In this document: piece by piece, positions 1 through 6,785 of the stretch | How the letters are laid out: each line of letters starts with the position of its first letter | How positions within the stretch are numbered: position 1 is the first letter of the stretch | DNA from: an uncultured Clostridia bacterium | GTDB lineage: Bacteria > Bacillota > Clostridia > Oscillospirales > Ruminococcaceae | Assembly (NCBI GenBank): GCA_945947715.1 | Contig: CAMEYZ010000077.1 | Span: forward strand, 1-9,201 | Direction of reading: 5' to 3' | DNA length: 9,201 nt | Made by a program: the position numbers and the translations under genes | Notes under the pieces: generated by a model | The model's input: the letters and a program-made list of their open reading frames with translations, nothing else | Told to the model about the DNA's origin: nothing | The model's database searches: none

Positions 1-1184
1 TATGGGACCAGCAGCCTAATGGCGCATTCGGCGACAAGTTCTATACCTCTACTGACGGTGGTGCCACATGGCATGACGTGACCGAAAGCTGGACCTTCTC
101 CACAAACGGTATGGACTGGATAAAAAATGCGGCTATCCACTGGTGCAGCTCCCTTGCAATGGACCCCTTCGATGATAATAAGATACTCGTAAACTCCGGA
201 AACGGCATCTTTGCCTGCGATAACATCTGGGACGAGACCCCCGAGTTCTACTTCGACGCTAAGGGCATTGAAGAGGTCGTTGCTCTCGATATCGTTACCC
301 TTCCCGATTATCCCCTTGTTTCGGCTATCGGCGACTATGATGGCTTTGTTCACGAGGATATCTTCTCCGCTCCTGAGCGCCACACTGAACAGGTCGGCTC
401 CGTAACAAGCATCGCAATTGCTGCTCAGAACAGAGATGTATGGGTAAAGACCGGCGGCGATGAAAATGGTCAGAAGCTGCTCTACACCGAGGACGGCGGC
501 AAGTCATGGAAATACATCGACAACAAGCCCGATCCTGCCAAGAACATGTATAAGGGCAAGGTTGGCCTTACTGCTGACGGAAGCACTATCCTTTGGAGCC
601 CCGAAAATGGCAATTATGTATACTATACCATCGACCGCGGCCAGACCTGGAATCAGGTGGACGGTATAATCGGCTCCAATGTGTATATCATGGGTGACCC
701 CGTAAATCCTGACTATGTATATGCATGCTCCAGCAGCTCGGTATTCGTAAGCTCTGACGGAGGAAAGTCCTTCTCCAAGAAGTATGAGGCTCTTACAAGC
801 TTCTCACGTCTGTGCGTTGTCCCCGACAAGGAGGGCGCCTTCTACATTCCCGGCGGCACACTGTTCTACACCGAGGACCACGGCGAAACCTTCACAATAC
901 TTGATACTCTCAAGCGCTGCGAGGCAATGGGTCTGGGCAAGCCTAAGAACGATGGCGACCCCTATGTTATCTACATCTGGGGAACTCCCAAGGACCAGGA
1001 AACTATCGGCATCTATATGTCCGAGGACGCAGGCGCCACATGGTCCAGAGTCAACGACGATTACCATGAATTCGGCGGCACAGGAAACGGCAACTTCATC
1101 AGCGGCGATATGAACGTCTATGGAAGATGCTACATGAGTACAGTAGGACTGGGCATCGTTTACTGCGACAAAATTGAAAAGTAA
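1..1184 (+). CDS. GH74-like xyloglucanase/endoglucanase, C-terminal half (5' end outside window)
   Basis: The open frame enters from the left edge (first full codon at 3) and ends with TAA at 1182-1184, giving 393 visible residues. The ATG at 78 is internal, because the frame is open and already holds a conserved repeat before it. Six Asp-box (BNR) motifs of the form S/T-x-D-x-G-x-T/S-W/F are visible, at about 48-71, 486-509, 627-650, 750-773, 870-893 and 1020-1043. This spacing is that of a beta-propeller. The segment MDPFDDNKILVNSGNG (159-206) and the end GDMNVYGRCYMSTVGLGIVY resemble the second propeller and closing blade of GH74 enzymes, which cut the glucan backbone of xyloglucan outside the cell. 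A full GH74 module is about 700-750 residues, so roughly half is missing. No dockerin, carbohydrate-binding or anchor domain follows the propeller; the protein stops nine residues after the closing blade. Signal peptide and first catalytic Asp would lie upstream. A sialidase or sortilin-type propeller is a less likely alternative. Confidence 0.83.
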   Translation, partial: WDQQPNGAFGDKFYTSTDGGATWHDVTESWTFSTNGMDWIKNAAIHWCSSLAMDPFDDNKILVNSGNGIFACDNIWDETPEFYFDAKGIEEVVALDIVTLPDYPLVSAIGDYDGFVHEDIFSAPERHTEQVGSVTSIAIAAQNRDVWVKTGGDENGQKLLYTEDGGKSWKYIDNKPDPAKNMYKGKVGLTADGSTILWSPENGNYVYYTIDRGQTWNQVDGIIGSNVYIMGDPVNPDYVYACSSSSVFVSSDGGKSFSKKYEALTSFSRLCVVPDKEGAFYIPGGTLFYTEDHGETFTILDTLKRCEAMGLGKPKNDGDPYVIYIWGTPKDQETIGIYMSEDAGATWSRVNDDYHEFGGTGNGNFISGDMNVYGRCYMSTVGLGIVYCDKIEK

Positions 1185-1202
1185 AGCAAACAGCAATTAA
1201 CA

Positions 1203-1238
1203 AAAGCAGCGGTTACCCGTCAAGGTAACCGCTGCTTT
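1203..1238. terminator. Bidirectional hairpin terminator between convergent GH74 gene and uvrA
   Basis: A perfect 15-bp stem (1203-1217 with 1224-1238) encloses the 6-base loop CGTCAA. The core is GC-rich and the stem starts with A's and ends with T's, so it can act on both strands. It lies 19 bases after the hydrolase stop and 16 bases beyond the uvrA stop, which suits a shared terminator. The T-run is short (TTT, then AA), so termination efficiency is uncertain. A related hairpin occurs at 7823-7853. Confidence 0.8.
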
Positions 1239-1241
1239 AAC

Positions 1242-1262
1242 TATCACTCTTCACTATTCACT
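1242..1262. repeat. Three tandem heptamers at the uvrA 3' end
   Basis: TATCACT, CTTCACT and ATTCACT follow one another directly, a degenerate 7-bp tandem repeat of the form NWTCACT. On the minus strand it reads AGTGAAT-AGTGAAG-AGTGATA. The first unit supplies the last uvrA codons and stop (AGT GAA TAG), and the next unit supplies an in-frame TGA. A single matching unit (ATTCACT, 6693-6699) follows the stop of the YitT-family gene. Confidence 0.5.
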
Positions 1263-4085
1263 AATAAGCTTGCGCAAATATTGTCCCGTGTAGGAGGCTT
1301 CGCACTCTGCCACCTCTTCGGGGGTGCCGCAGACCATTATCTGTCCGCCACGCTCTCCGCCCTCGGGACCGAGGTCTATGATATAGTCCGCTGTCTTGAT
1401 GATGTCCAGATTATGCTCGATGACAACAACGGTATTTCCGCTGTCCACCAGCTTCTGCAGCACCTCGGTCAGCTTATGGACGTCATAGGAATGAAGTCCC
1501 GTGGTAGGCTCGTCCAGAATGTAGATAGTCCTGCCCGTGCCACGCTTTGAAAGCTCGGTGGCAAGCTTTACTCTCTGAGCCTCGCCGCCTGAAAGAGTTG
1601 TGGCCGGCTGTCCTATCTTGATGTAGCCCAGTCCCACGTCCTGGAGGGTCTTTAGCTTCCGTGATATCTTCGGAATAGCAGAGAAAAACTCCACGCCCTC
1701 GTCCACGGTCATTTCCAGCACGTCATAAATGGACTTGCCCTTGTACTTGACCTCCAGAGTCTCACGGTTATAGCGCTGCCCCTTGCAGACCTCACAGGGA
1801 ACATACACGTCCGGCAGGAAGTGCATCTCAATCTTGATGATACCGTCGCCCTGACAGGACTCGCAGCGTCCGCCCTTGACATTGAAGGAGAATCTTCCGC
1901 TGCCATAGCCTCTCATTTTCGCGTCGTTGGTCTCGGCGAAAATATCGCGGATATCATTGAACACGCCCGTATATGTGGCAGGATTCGACCTCGGAGTTCT
2001 GCCGATAGGCGACTGGTCTATGTCGATGACCTTGTCCAGATGCTCCAGTCCCTCCATGGCCATAAATCTGCCCGGGCGGACCTTTGCACGGTTAAGCTTT
2101 CCCGCCAGATTTTTATAGATTATCTCATTTACAAGAGAGGATTTTCCCGAGCCCGATACGCCCGTAACGCAGGTGAACGTTCCCAGCGGGATATCCACGT
2201 TTATGTTTTTTAGATTATGCTCTTTAGCGCCGATAATTCGCAGGAAATTGCCGTTTCCTCTGCGCCTTTCCTCGGGGACTGGTATCCTTCGCTTTCCGCT
2301 GAGATACTGTCCGGTCAGGGAACGCTCGCAGGCCATTATATCGTCGATAGTTCCCGCCGCAACTATCTCACCGCCATGGACTCCCGCATAGGGTCCGATG
2401 TCTACGATATAGTCCGCTGCGCGCATAGTATCCTCGTCATGCTCCACCACGATAAGGGTATTGCCCAGATCACGGAGCCGCTTCATGGTAGCGATAAGCT
2501 TGTCGTTGTCACGCTGATGAAGTCCGATAGAGGGCTCGTCCAGAATATAAAGCACTCCCATAAGCGAAGAGCCTATCTGCGTAGCAAGGCGGATTCTCTG
2601 GCTTTCGCCGCCGCTTAAGGTCCCCGCCGCTCTGGACAGGGTGAGGTATTCCAGTCCCACGCTCTTCAAGAAGCCCAGACGGGAGCGTATCTCCTTGATT
2701 ATCCTCTCGCCGATGAGAGCTTCGCGCTGGGTGAGCTGTAAATTATCGAAAAAGTCAAGACAGTCTGCCACCGACTTATCGGTCAGGTCAGCAATATTGA
2801 TACCGCCCACAGTCACCGCAAGGCTTTCCTTTTTCAGACGCTTTCCATGACAGTCAGAACATTCCTCCTCGGTCATCACGTCCTGAATCTCGGCGCGGCT
2901 GAACTCGGAATTTGTCTCCTTGAAGCGCCTTTCCAGATTGTGGACGATACCCTCGAAGGGCTGCTGAAAGGTCCCCCCGCCGTACATTTCTGCGCGGTGG
3001 AGAGTGAGCTTCACATCGCCGGTGCCGTACATGAGGGAATCCACAAAACCCTCCGGAAGCTCGCTGACAGGCAGCTCTATTGAAGTCTTGTAATACTCGG
3101 CAAGACCGCGGTAGTACATCATCGCAAAGGAATTTTCATCGGTGGTGTGCCAGCCCATAGCCTTGACCGCTCCCTGCTTTAAGGAAAGCTCCTTGTTGGG
3201 GATTATAAGCTCCGGGTCTATCTTTGAGAAGGAGCCCAGTCCTGTACATTTCTCGCAGGCTCCGAAGGGATTGTTGAAGGAGAACATTCTCGGAGTGAGC
3301 TCCTCCACGGAGATATTGTGCTCCGGGCAGGCGTAATTCTGTGAAAAGAATATCTCCTCTCCGTCAACAACGTCCACGATAAGCACTCCGCCCGACAGAG
3401 CGAGGACCGTCTCGATACTGTCAGCAAGGCGTCCCTGTATACCGTCCTTTACTGAAAGACGGTCAACTACTGCTTCGATGCTGTGCTTTTTGTTCTTTTC
3501 AAGCTTTATCTCCTCGGAGATATCGTAGATGATACCGTCCACACGCACGCGGACATAGCCTGATTTCTTAGCCTGCTCCAGCACCTTCACATGCTCGCCC
3601 TTTTTTCCTCTGACAAGGGGAGCTAAAAGCTGTATCTTCGTTCTTTCAGGGAGGGCCATTATCTGGTCCACGATCTGGTCCACCGACTGCTGCTTTATCT
3701 CACGTCCGCAGACGGGACAGTGAGGAATACCTATCCGCGCGTACAGCAGACGGAGATAGTCATATATCTCGGTGACCGTTCCCACAGTGGAGCGAGGATT
3801 TCGCGAGGTAGTTTTCTGGTCGATAGAAATTGCGGGAGAAAGTCCCTCAATGGAGTCCACGTCGGGCTTTTCCATCTGTCCCATAAACATTCTCGCATAG
3901 GAGGAAAGGCTTTCCATATATCTTCTCTGCCCGTCGGCAAAGATAGTATCAAAGGCAAGGGAGGACTTTCCCGAACCGGACAGACCCGTCATAACGATAA
4001 GGCTGTCACGGGGAAGCTCAAGGCTGACATTTTTCAGATTATGCTCTCTTGCGCCCTTTATTACGATCTTATTTTTCTTGTCCAT
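1254..4085 (-). CDS. uvrA: UvrA, excinuclease ABC subunit A
   Basis: This is the damage-sensing ATPase of nucleotide excision repair. As a dimer it scans DNA, loads UvrB at bulky lesions and leaves. At 943 residues it is full length and has the tandem ABC architecture. Seen in order: Walker A GLSGSGKS (34-41); CPVC (123-126) and CSDC (409-412), which form one zinc site in known structures; the UvrB-binding/insertion region with C253, H256, C277 and C280; signature LSGGESQ (490-496) and Walker B ILDEPS (514-519); second Walker A GVSGSGKS (642-649); C-terminal zinc module C741, C744, C764, C767; signature LSGGEAQ (831-837) and Walker B ILDEPT (856-861). At the second zinc site the usual CxxC is CPEH, so His replaces one Cys. 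The ATG at 4085 fits the family N-terminus (GAREHNLKN follows closely), but its Shine-Dalgarno is unusually distant. uvrB and uvrC are not adjacent in this window. It is transcribed alone, divergently from the secreted-protein gene. Confidence 0.98.
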   Translation of the reverse strand: MDKKNKIVIKGAREHNLKNVSLELPRDSLIVMTGLSGSGKSSLAFDTIFADGQRRYMESLSSYARMFMGQMEKPDVDSIEGLSPAISIDQKTTSRNPRSTVGTVTEIYDYLRLLYARIGIPHCPVCGREIKQQSVDQIVDQIMALPERTKIQLLAPLVRGKKGEHVKVLEQAKKSGYVRVRVDGIIYDISEEIKLEKNKKHSIEAVVDRLSVKDGIQGRLADSIETVLALSGGVLIVDVVDGEEIFFSQNYACPEHNISVEELTPRMFSFNNPFGACEKCTGLGSFSKIDPELIIPNKELSLKQGAVKAMGWHTTDENSFAMMYYRGLAEYYKTSIELPVSELPEGFVDSLMYGTGDVKLTLHRAEMYGGGTFQQPFEGIVHNLERRFKETNSEFSRAEIQDVMTEEECSDCHGKRLKKESLAVTVGGINIADLTDKSVADCLDFFDNLQLTQREALIGERIIKEIRSRLGFLKSVGLEYLTLSRAAGTLSGGESQRIRLATQIGSSLMGVLYILDEPSIGLHQRDNDKLIATMKRLRDLGNTLIVVEHDEDTMRAADYIVDIGPYAGVHGGEIVAAGTIDDIMACERSLTGQYLSGKRRIPVPEERRRGNGNFLRIIGAKEHNLKNINVDIPLGTFTCVTGVSGSGKSSLVNEIIYKNLAGKLNRAKVRPGRFMAMEGLEHLDKVIDIDQSPIGRTPRSNPATYTGVFNDIRDIFAETNDAKMRGYGSGRFSFNVKGGRCESCQGDGIIKIEMHFLPDVYVPCEVCKGQRYNRETLEVKYKGKSIYDVLEMTVDEGVEFFSAIPKISRKLKTLQDVGLGYIKIGQPATTLSGGEAQRVKLATELSKRGTGRTIYILDEPTTGLHSYDVHKLTEVLQKLVDSGNTVVVIEHNLDIIKTADYIIDLGPEGGERGGQIMVCGTPEEVAECEASYTGQYLRKLISE

Positions 4086-4094
4086 ATCAAATAA

Positions 4095-4119
4095 CGCTTT
4101 CTGATAAGCGAACTCCTTT
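4095..4119 (-). promoter_or_regulatory. uvrA leader: distant Shine-Dalgarno plus intervening hairpin
   Basis: On the minus strand the only good Shine-Dalgarno is AAAGGAG (4119-4113), 27 bases before the ATG. The normal distance is 5-10. Between them lies CGCTT-ATCAGA-AAGCG (4110-4095), a 5-bp stem with a 6-base loop. If the hairpin forms, the effective spacing falls to about 11 bases. No in-frame ATG, GTG or TTG lies nearer the site. That the hairpin bridges the gap is inference. Confidence 0.5.
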
Positions 4120-4135
4120 CACAACTCTGTGATTC

Positions 4136-4164
4136 ATTATAGCACATATGTTTTATAATGTCAA
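4136..4164 (-). promoter_or_regulatory. uvrA promoter (sigma-A, consensus, extended -10)
   Basis: On the minus strand, -35 TTGACA (4164-4159), a 17-base spacer and -10 TATAAT (4141-4136). TGC directly before the -10 makes an extended -10. The predicted start near 4129 gives a leader of about 44 bases. Both boxes match the consensus exactly. Confidence 0.88.
4141..4154. promoter_or_regulatory. Candidate LexA/SOS box inside the uvrA promoter
   Basis: AGCACATATGTTTT matches 10 of 14 positions of the Bacillus-type SOS box CGAACATATGTTCG, including the core ACATATGTT. It lies in the -35/-10 spacer of the uvrA promoter, where bound LexA would block polymerase. Each GAAC/GTTC half-site has one mismatch (GCAC, GTTT). 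LexA control of uvrA is known in Bacillus; its use here is inference. Confidence 0.35.
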
Positions 4165-4227
4165 TAGAAGAAATGTGAAAAAATCTGCATATATGCCTAT
4201 CGGCTCAATGAGGCCTTTCCAGAAATA

Positions 4228-4256
4228 TTGACATTTTTTGCGAAATGTGATATAAT
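4228..4256 (+). promoter_or_regulatory. Promoter of the secreted transglutaminase-like gene (sigma-A, consensus)
   Basis: -35 TTGACA (4228-4233), a 17-base spacer and -10 TATAAT (4251-4256), with TGA directly before the -10 (extended -10). The predicted start near 4263 gives a leader of about 45 bases that ends in a TGGAGG Shine-Dalgarno (4295-4300), 7 bases before the ATG at 4308. Confidence 0.9.
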
Positions 4257-4307
4257 CGGAATGGTTTTATTTACGAGACCGACGATAAGGAATATGGAGG
4301 AATTGAA

Positions 4308-5648
4308 ATGATTCTTAAAAGGACAGCTGCTGCGGCAGCCGCACTTCTTACTGCTGTGTCCTGCGCTTTTTCGGTATGCACATACGCCTACGATGATGAG
4401 GACTTTGAAATCGAAGAGGAAGTGCCCGTCTATGAGGACTACTACTATTATTATGACTACTATTACGAAGCTACAGAGTTTTCCGAGGATATCTCTCCCG
4501 AGATATCCTCATCGGCAGAGGCGGATTCTGTATACATTCAGTGGACAGAGATATTCGGCGCCGACGGCTACAGAATATACAGATACGACAGCACCAAGAA
4601 AAAATATGTGCTCCTTGAGGATATCACCTCCTGCTGGCAAAATTATTACTTCGACAACGATGTACAGTCCCTTTCCGAATATCATTACAAGGTGCGCGCC
4701 TATCAGAACAGCGGCGAGGATATGATATTCAGCCGTTCATCGGAAACAGCTTCGGTAACCACAGGGCTGCTATCAGTAAAAATGTCCGCTGCTGCAAGCT
4801 CAAAGTCGGTCCGCGTCAGCTGGGGCCAGGACAAGGCTGCTGATGGTTATGAGGTCTACTACTGCAAGAAAAAGCTTTCCCGCTCCGACAGCGTCTATAT
4901 GAGCTACAGCGGCTCGGGCTGCTTCTTCGATTTCGGAATGGACGCTGATGTCAGCTTCAAGCCTCTTAAAAGAACTGAAAAAACCTCCTTTGCCATAAAA
5001 AAGGAACCGGGATATAAATACTTCTTCAAGGTGAGAAGCTATAAGTCTATCGACGGAAAAAAGATATACAGCGATTATTCTCCCGTTGTGACCTCTACCA
5101 GCGCAATAGCTCTTGTAAACGGATATCCCGCAAAGCAGAAAAGCTCCCTTGATGTGGTCTCCTATCGCAGCGATATCAATGGCTGGAAAATGAGCATCTC
5201 AGAAAACGACAGAAAAATTATGAAGAAGTTCGCAAAGGAGCATTTCACCGATGATATGACCCCCTACGAAAAGATAATATACGTTTCCGAGTACATACAC
5301 AACGAGGTAGAATATGTATACGGCGATGATTTTAACAGTCTGGGAAATCTCTCCCCTGTTGAGGCTATTTTTGGAAAGCAAAAGGGACAGTGCTATCAGT
5401 ATAATGGCGCATTTGCAGAATTCATGGCATATATGGGCTATGATGTGCGCCTTGTTGCAGGCTACCGTGGCACCGGAACAGACAATATGTGGAGCCATTA
5501 CTGGTGCGAGATATGCCTTGACGGAAAATATTACATCATGGACGCAGGCAACCATAAGGACGAGCTTTACAATGTATTTGTTCCCTATGAGTACGCTGAC
5601 AGATATATGAAGGACGGAAAGGTACTCTCAAAAACACCAACAGCATGA
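4308..5648 (+). CDS. Secreted FN3-FN3-transglutaminase-like domain protein
   Basis: The 446-residue product begins with a signal peptide: basic MILKR, an Ala-rich hydrophobic stretch, and a likely cleavage site TYA (25-27). A short acidic tyrosine-rich linker follows (about 28-62; ten Tyr in 42-53). Two fibronectin-III-like domains come next: about 63-152 (VYIQW, GYRIYRY, YHYKVRAY) and 155-266 (VRVSW, GYEVYYC, YKYFFKVRSY). The C-terminal domain (about 300-425) has the transglutaminase/papain-like triad: C362 in GQCYQY, H397 in SHYWCE and D412 in YIMDAG. Bacterial proteins of this superfamily are mostly surface-associated cysteine proteases or cross-linkers; the substrate cannot be read from the sequence. 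No LPXTG, dockerin, SLH or membrane anchor is present, so it is probably released or held non-covalently. It has its own promoter and terminator and so is monocistronic. Confidence 0.87.
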   Translation: MILKRTAAAAAALLTAVSCAFSVCTYAYDDEDFEIEEEVPVYEDYYYYYDYYYEATEFSEDISPEISSSAEADSVYIQWTEIFGADGYRIYRYDSTKKKYVLLEDITSCWQNYYFDNDVQSLSEYHYKVRAYQNSGEDMIFSRSSETASVTTGLLSVKMSAAASSKSVRVSWGQDKAADGYEVYYCKKKLSRSDSVYMSYSGSGCFFDFGMDADVSFKPLKRTEKTSFAIKKEPGYKYFFKVRSYKSIDGKKIYSDYSPVVTSTSAIALVNGYPAKQKSSLDVVSYRSDINGWKMSISENDRKIMKKFAKEHFTDDMTPYEKIIYVSEYIHNEVEYVYGDDFNSLGNLSPVEAIFGKQKGQCYQYNGAFAEFMAYMGYDVRLVAGYRGTGTDNMWSHYWCEICLDGKYYIMDAGNHKDELYNVFVPYEYADRYMKDGKVLSKTPTA

Positions 5649-5650
5649 AA

Positions 5651-5664
5651 ATTGATAATTGACG
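5651..5664. repeat. Two heptamer units after the transglutaminase-like gene
   Basis: ATTGATA directly followed by ATTGACG, starting 2 bases after the TGA stop, are two degenerate 7-bp units. Like the heptamers at 1242-1262 they sit against a stop codon. With only two units, chance is possible. Confidence 0.3.
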
Positions 5665-5674
5665 ATCACTATAT

Positions 5675-5710
5675 CACCTGTGGGCTTTTCGGCTTGCGGG
5701 TGTTTTTTTT
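5675..5710 (+). terminator. Rho-independent terminator of the transglutaminase-like gene
   Basis: An 11-bp stem with several G-U pairs (5675-5685 with 5692-5702) and a TTTTCG loop, followed by eight T's (5703-5710). It starts 27 bases after the stop codon and 15 bases before the next promoter. Confidence 0.88.
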
Positions 5711-5724
5711 GAGCAGTTACAGTG

Positions 5725-5753
5725 TTGACTTATGAGCGGTTTTGAGTTATAAT
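5725..5753 (+). promoter_or_regulatory. Promoter of the YitT-family gene
   Basis: -35 TTGACT (5725-5730), a 17-base spacer and -10 TATAAT (5748-5753). The predicted start near 5760 gives a leader of about 40 bases. One mismatch from the sigma-A consensus. Confidence 0.82.
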
Positions 5754-5784
5754 ATGAACAGTAAAAGAACAAAGCTTGTGTAAA

Positions 5785-5791
5785 AAGGAGG
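5785..5791 (+). promoter_or_regulatory. Shine-Dalgarno that sets a TTG start at 5800
   Basis: AAGGAGG (5785-5791) lies 8 bases before TTG at 5800-5802. An upstream in-frame TTG at 5776 would place this strong site inside the coding region, so 5800 is the better start. Confidence 0.8.
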
Positions 5792-5799
5792 AACCGAAA

Positions 5800-6690
5800 T
5801 TGAAAAGAACAGACTTTATCACCGAACTGAAAAAGCTGGAGCCGAAAAACTTTCTTTTCCTTGCAATAGCGGGACTTATCAACGCTTTCGGTGTAACGGT
5901 ATTCATCTCGCCCGTGGGACTGTACGACAGCGGCATATCGGGAACATCTATCTTCGCAGAGCAGCTCACTCCCGAAATATTCTCCCTGTCCTTCTTCCTG
6001 CTGATACTGAACATACCGCTGTTTCTCATCGGATATAAGAGGCAAGGGCTTGGATTTACGGTATACGCCTGCTTTGCGGTAATATGCTACTCATTTTTCG
6101 CATGGATAATCACTGATGTTCTTCCCGTGGACGTGTCAGTAGCTTCTCCGCTGGCGGAAACCGATCTGTTCCTGTGTGCGCTGTTCGGCGGAGTTATCTC
6201 CGGCGTGGGCAGCGGCCTTGCAATACGCTTCGGCGGAGCTATGGACGGTATAGAAGTCCTTGCGGTCATCTTCGCGAAAAAGCTGGGGATAACCGTGGGC
6301 ACCTTTGTTATGGGATATAATATCCTTCTGTACGTAATCATCGGAGTTGTCAACGGCAGCTGGATACTTCCTCTGTATTCGATAGTCACCTATGCTGCGG
6401 CCATTAAGGTAGTAGACTTCATCGTCGAGGGTCTTGACAGAGGAAAGGCTGCGTTTATCGTCACCGAAAAGGGCAGCGAAATCTGCGCAGAGCTTTCAGA
6501 GGAATTCAAGTGCGGCATAACCATTTTAAAGGCCCACGGCTTTTATTCTGACACCGAAAAGCAGATGCTGTACATAGTCATCAACCGCTTCCAGATACGT
6601 CGCCTCAAGGAGCTGGTCCACACCACCGACCCGCTGGCATACATCACCATAAACGATGTAGCTGACGTGTTTTCGGCTAATAGCGATTAG
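5800..6690 (+). CDS. YitT-family membrane protein (DUF161/DUF2179)
   Basis: With the TTG start the product is 296 residues. It has five or six predicted membrane segments (roughly 18-38, 59-78, 85-106, 122-142, 168-186, 190-208). Family-like glycine motifs are SGISGTS (44-50) and FGGAMDGIEVLA (144-155), one in each half, which fits the duplicated DUF161 fold. A soluble C-terminal domain at about 218-292 (AAFIVTEKGSEI, then GITILKAHGFYS and the end TINDVADVF) fits DUF2179. YitT proteins are widespread in Firmicutes, usually in several copies, and their molecular function is not established; a transport role is often suggested. It has its own promoter. No clear terminator separates it from the S1-domain gene 95 bases downstream, so the two may share a transcript. 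Confidence 0.88.
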   Translation: MKRTDFITELKKLEPKNFLFLAIAGLINAFGVTVFISPVGLYDSGISGTSIFAEQLTPEIFSLSFFLLILNIPLFLIGYKRQGLGFTVYACFAVICYSFFAWIITDVLPVDVSVASPLAETDLFLCALFGGVISGVGSGLAIRFGGAMDGIEVLAVIFAKKLGITVGTFVMGYNILLYVIIGVVNGSWILPLYSIVTYAAAIKVVDFIVEGLDRGKAAFIVTEKGSEICAELSEEFKCGITILKAHGFYSDTEKQMLYIVINRFQIRRLKELVHTTDPLAYITINDVADVFSANSD

Positions 6691-6785
6691 CTATTCACTA
6701 ACAATGAATATTCCTTCCTTTCAAAGCATATAATTCTATCAGATGTTCTGAATAACAATGTATATCGGAAAGGAAAGGTAACAAA

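Noticed and set aside
1254..4085. Many open frames antisense or out of frame to uvrA (for example 1821-2213 and 3720-4094 on +)
   Set aside because: They shadow a full-length, highly conserved gene, have no ribosome-binding sites of note and encode no recognisable motifs.
4105..4124. CGAAC at 4109-4113 as half of a LexA box before uvrA
   Set aside because: The other half-site is absent (no GTTCG at the right spacing), and the bases overlap the Shine-Dalgarno region.
4431..4466. TAC/TAT codon run as a DNA microsatellite or phase-variation tract
   Set aside because: Codons alternate irregularly with GAC, so there is no uniform repeat unit prone to slippage; it is better read as a protein-level Tyr tract.
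5776..5799. TTG at 5776 as start of the YitT-family protein
   Set aside because: It would put the strong AAGGAGG at 5785-5791 inside the gene and has no Shine-Dalgarno of its own; TTG at 5800 is correctly spaced.
6715..6775. Pairing of TTCCTTTC (6715-6722) with GAAAGGAA (6768-6775), which would cover the S1-gene Shine-Dalgarno
   Set aside because: Only 8 bp across a 45-base loop in purine/pyrimidine-rich DNA; chance pairing is likely and no alternative structure is visible.
6691..6785. Separate promoter for the S1-domain gene using TATAAT at 6729-6734
   Set aside because: No -35-like sequence at 16-18 bases upstream; a start here is possible but not supported.
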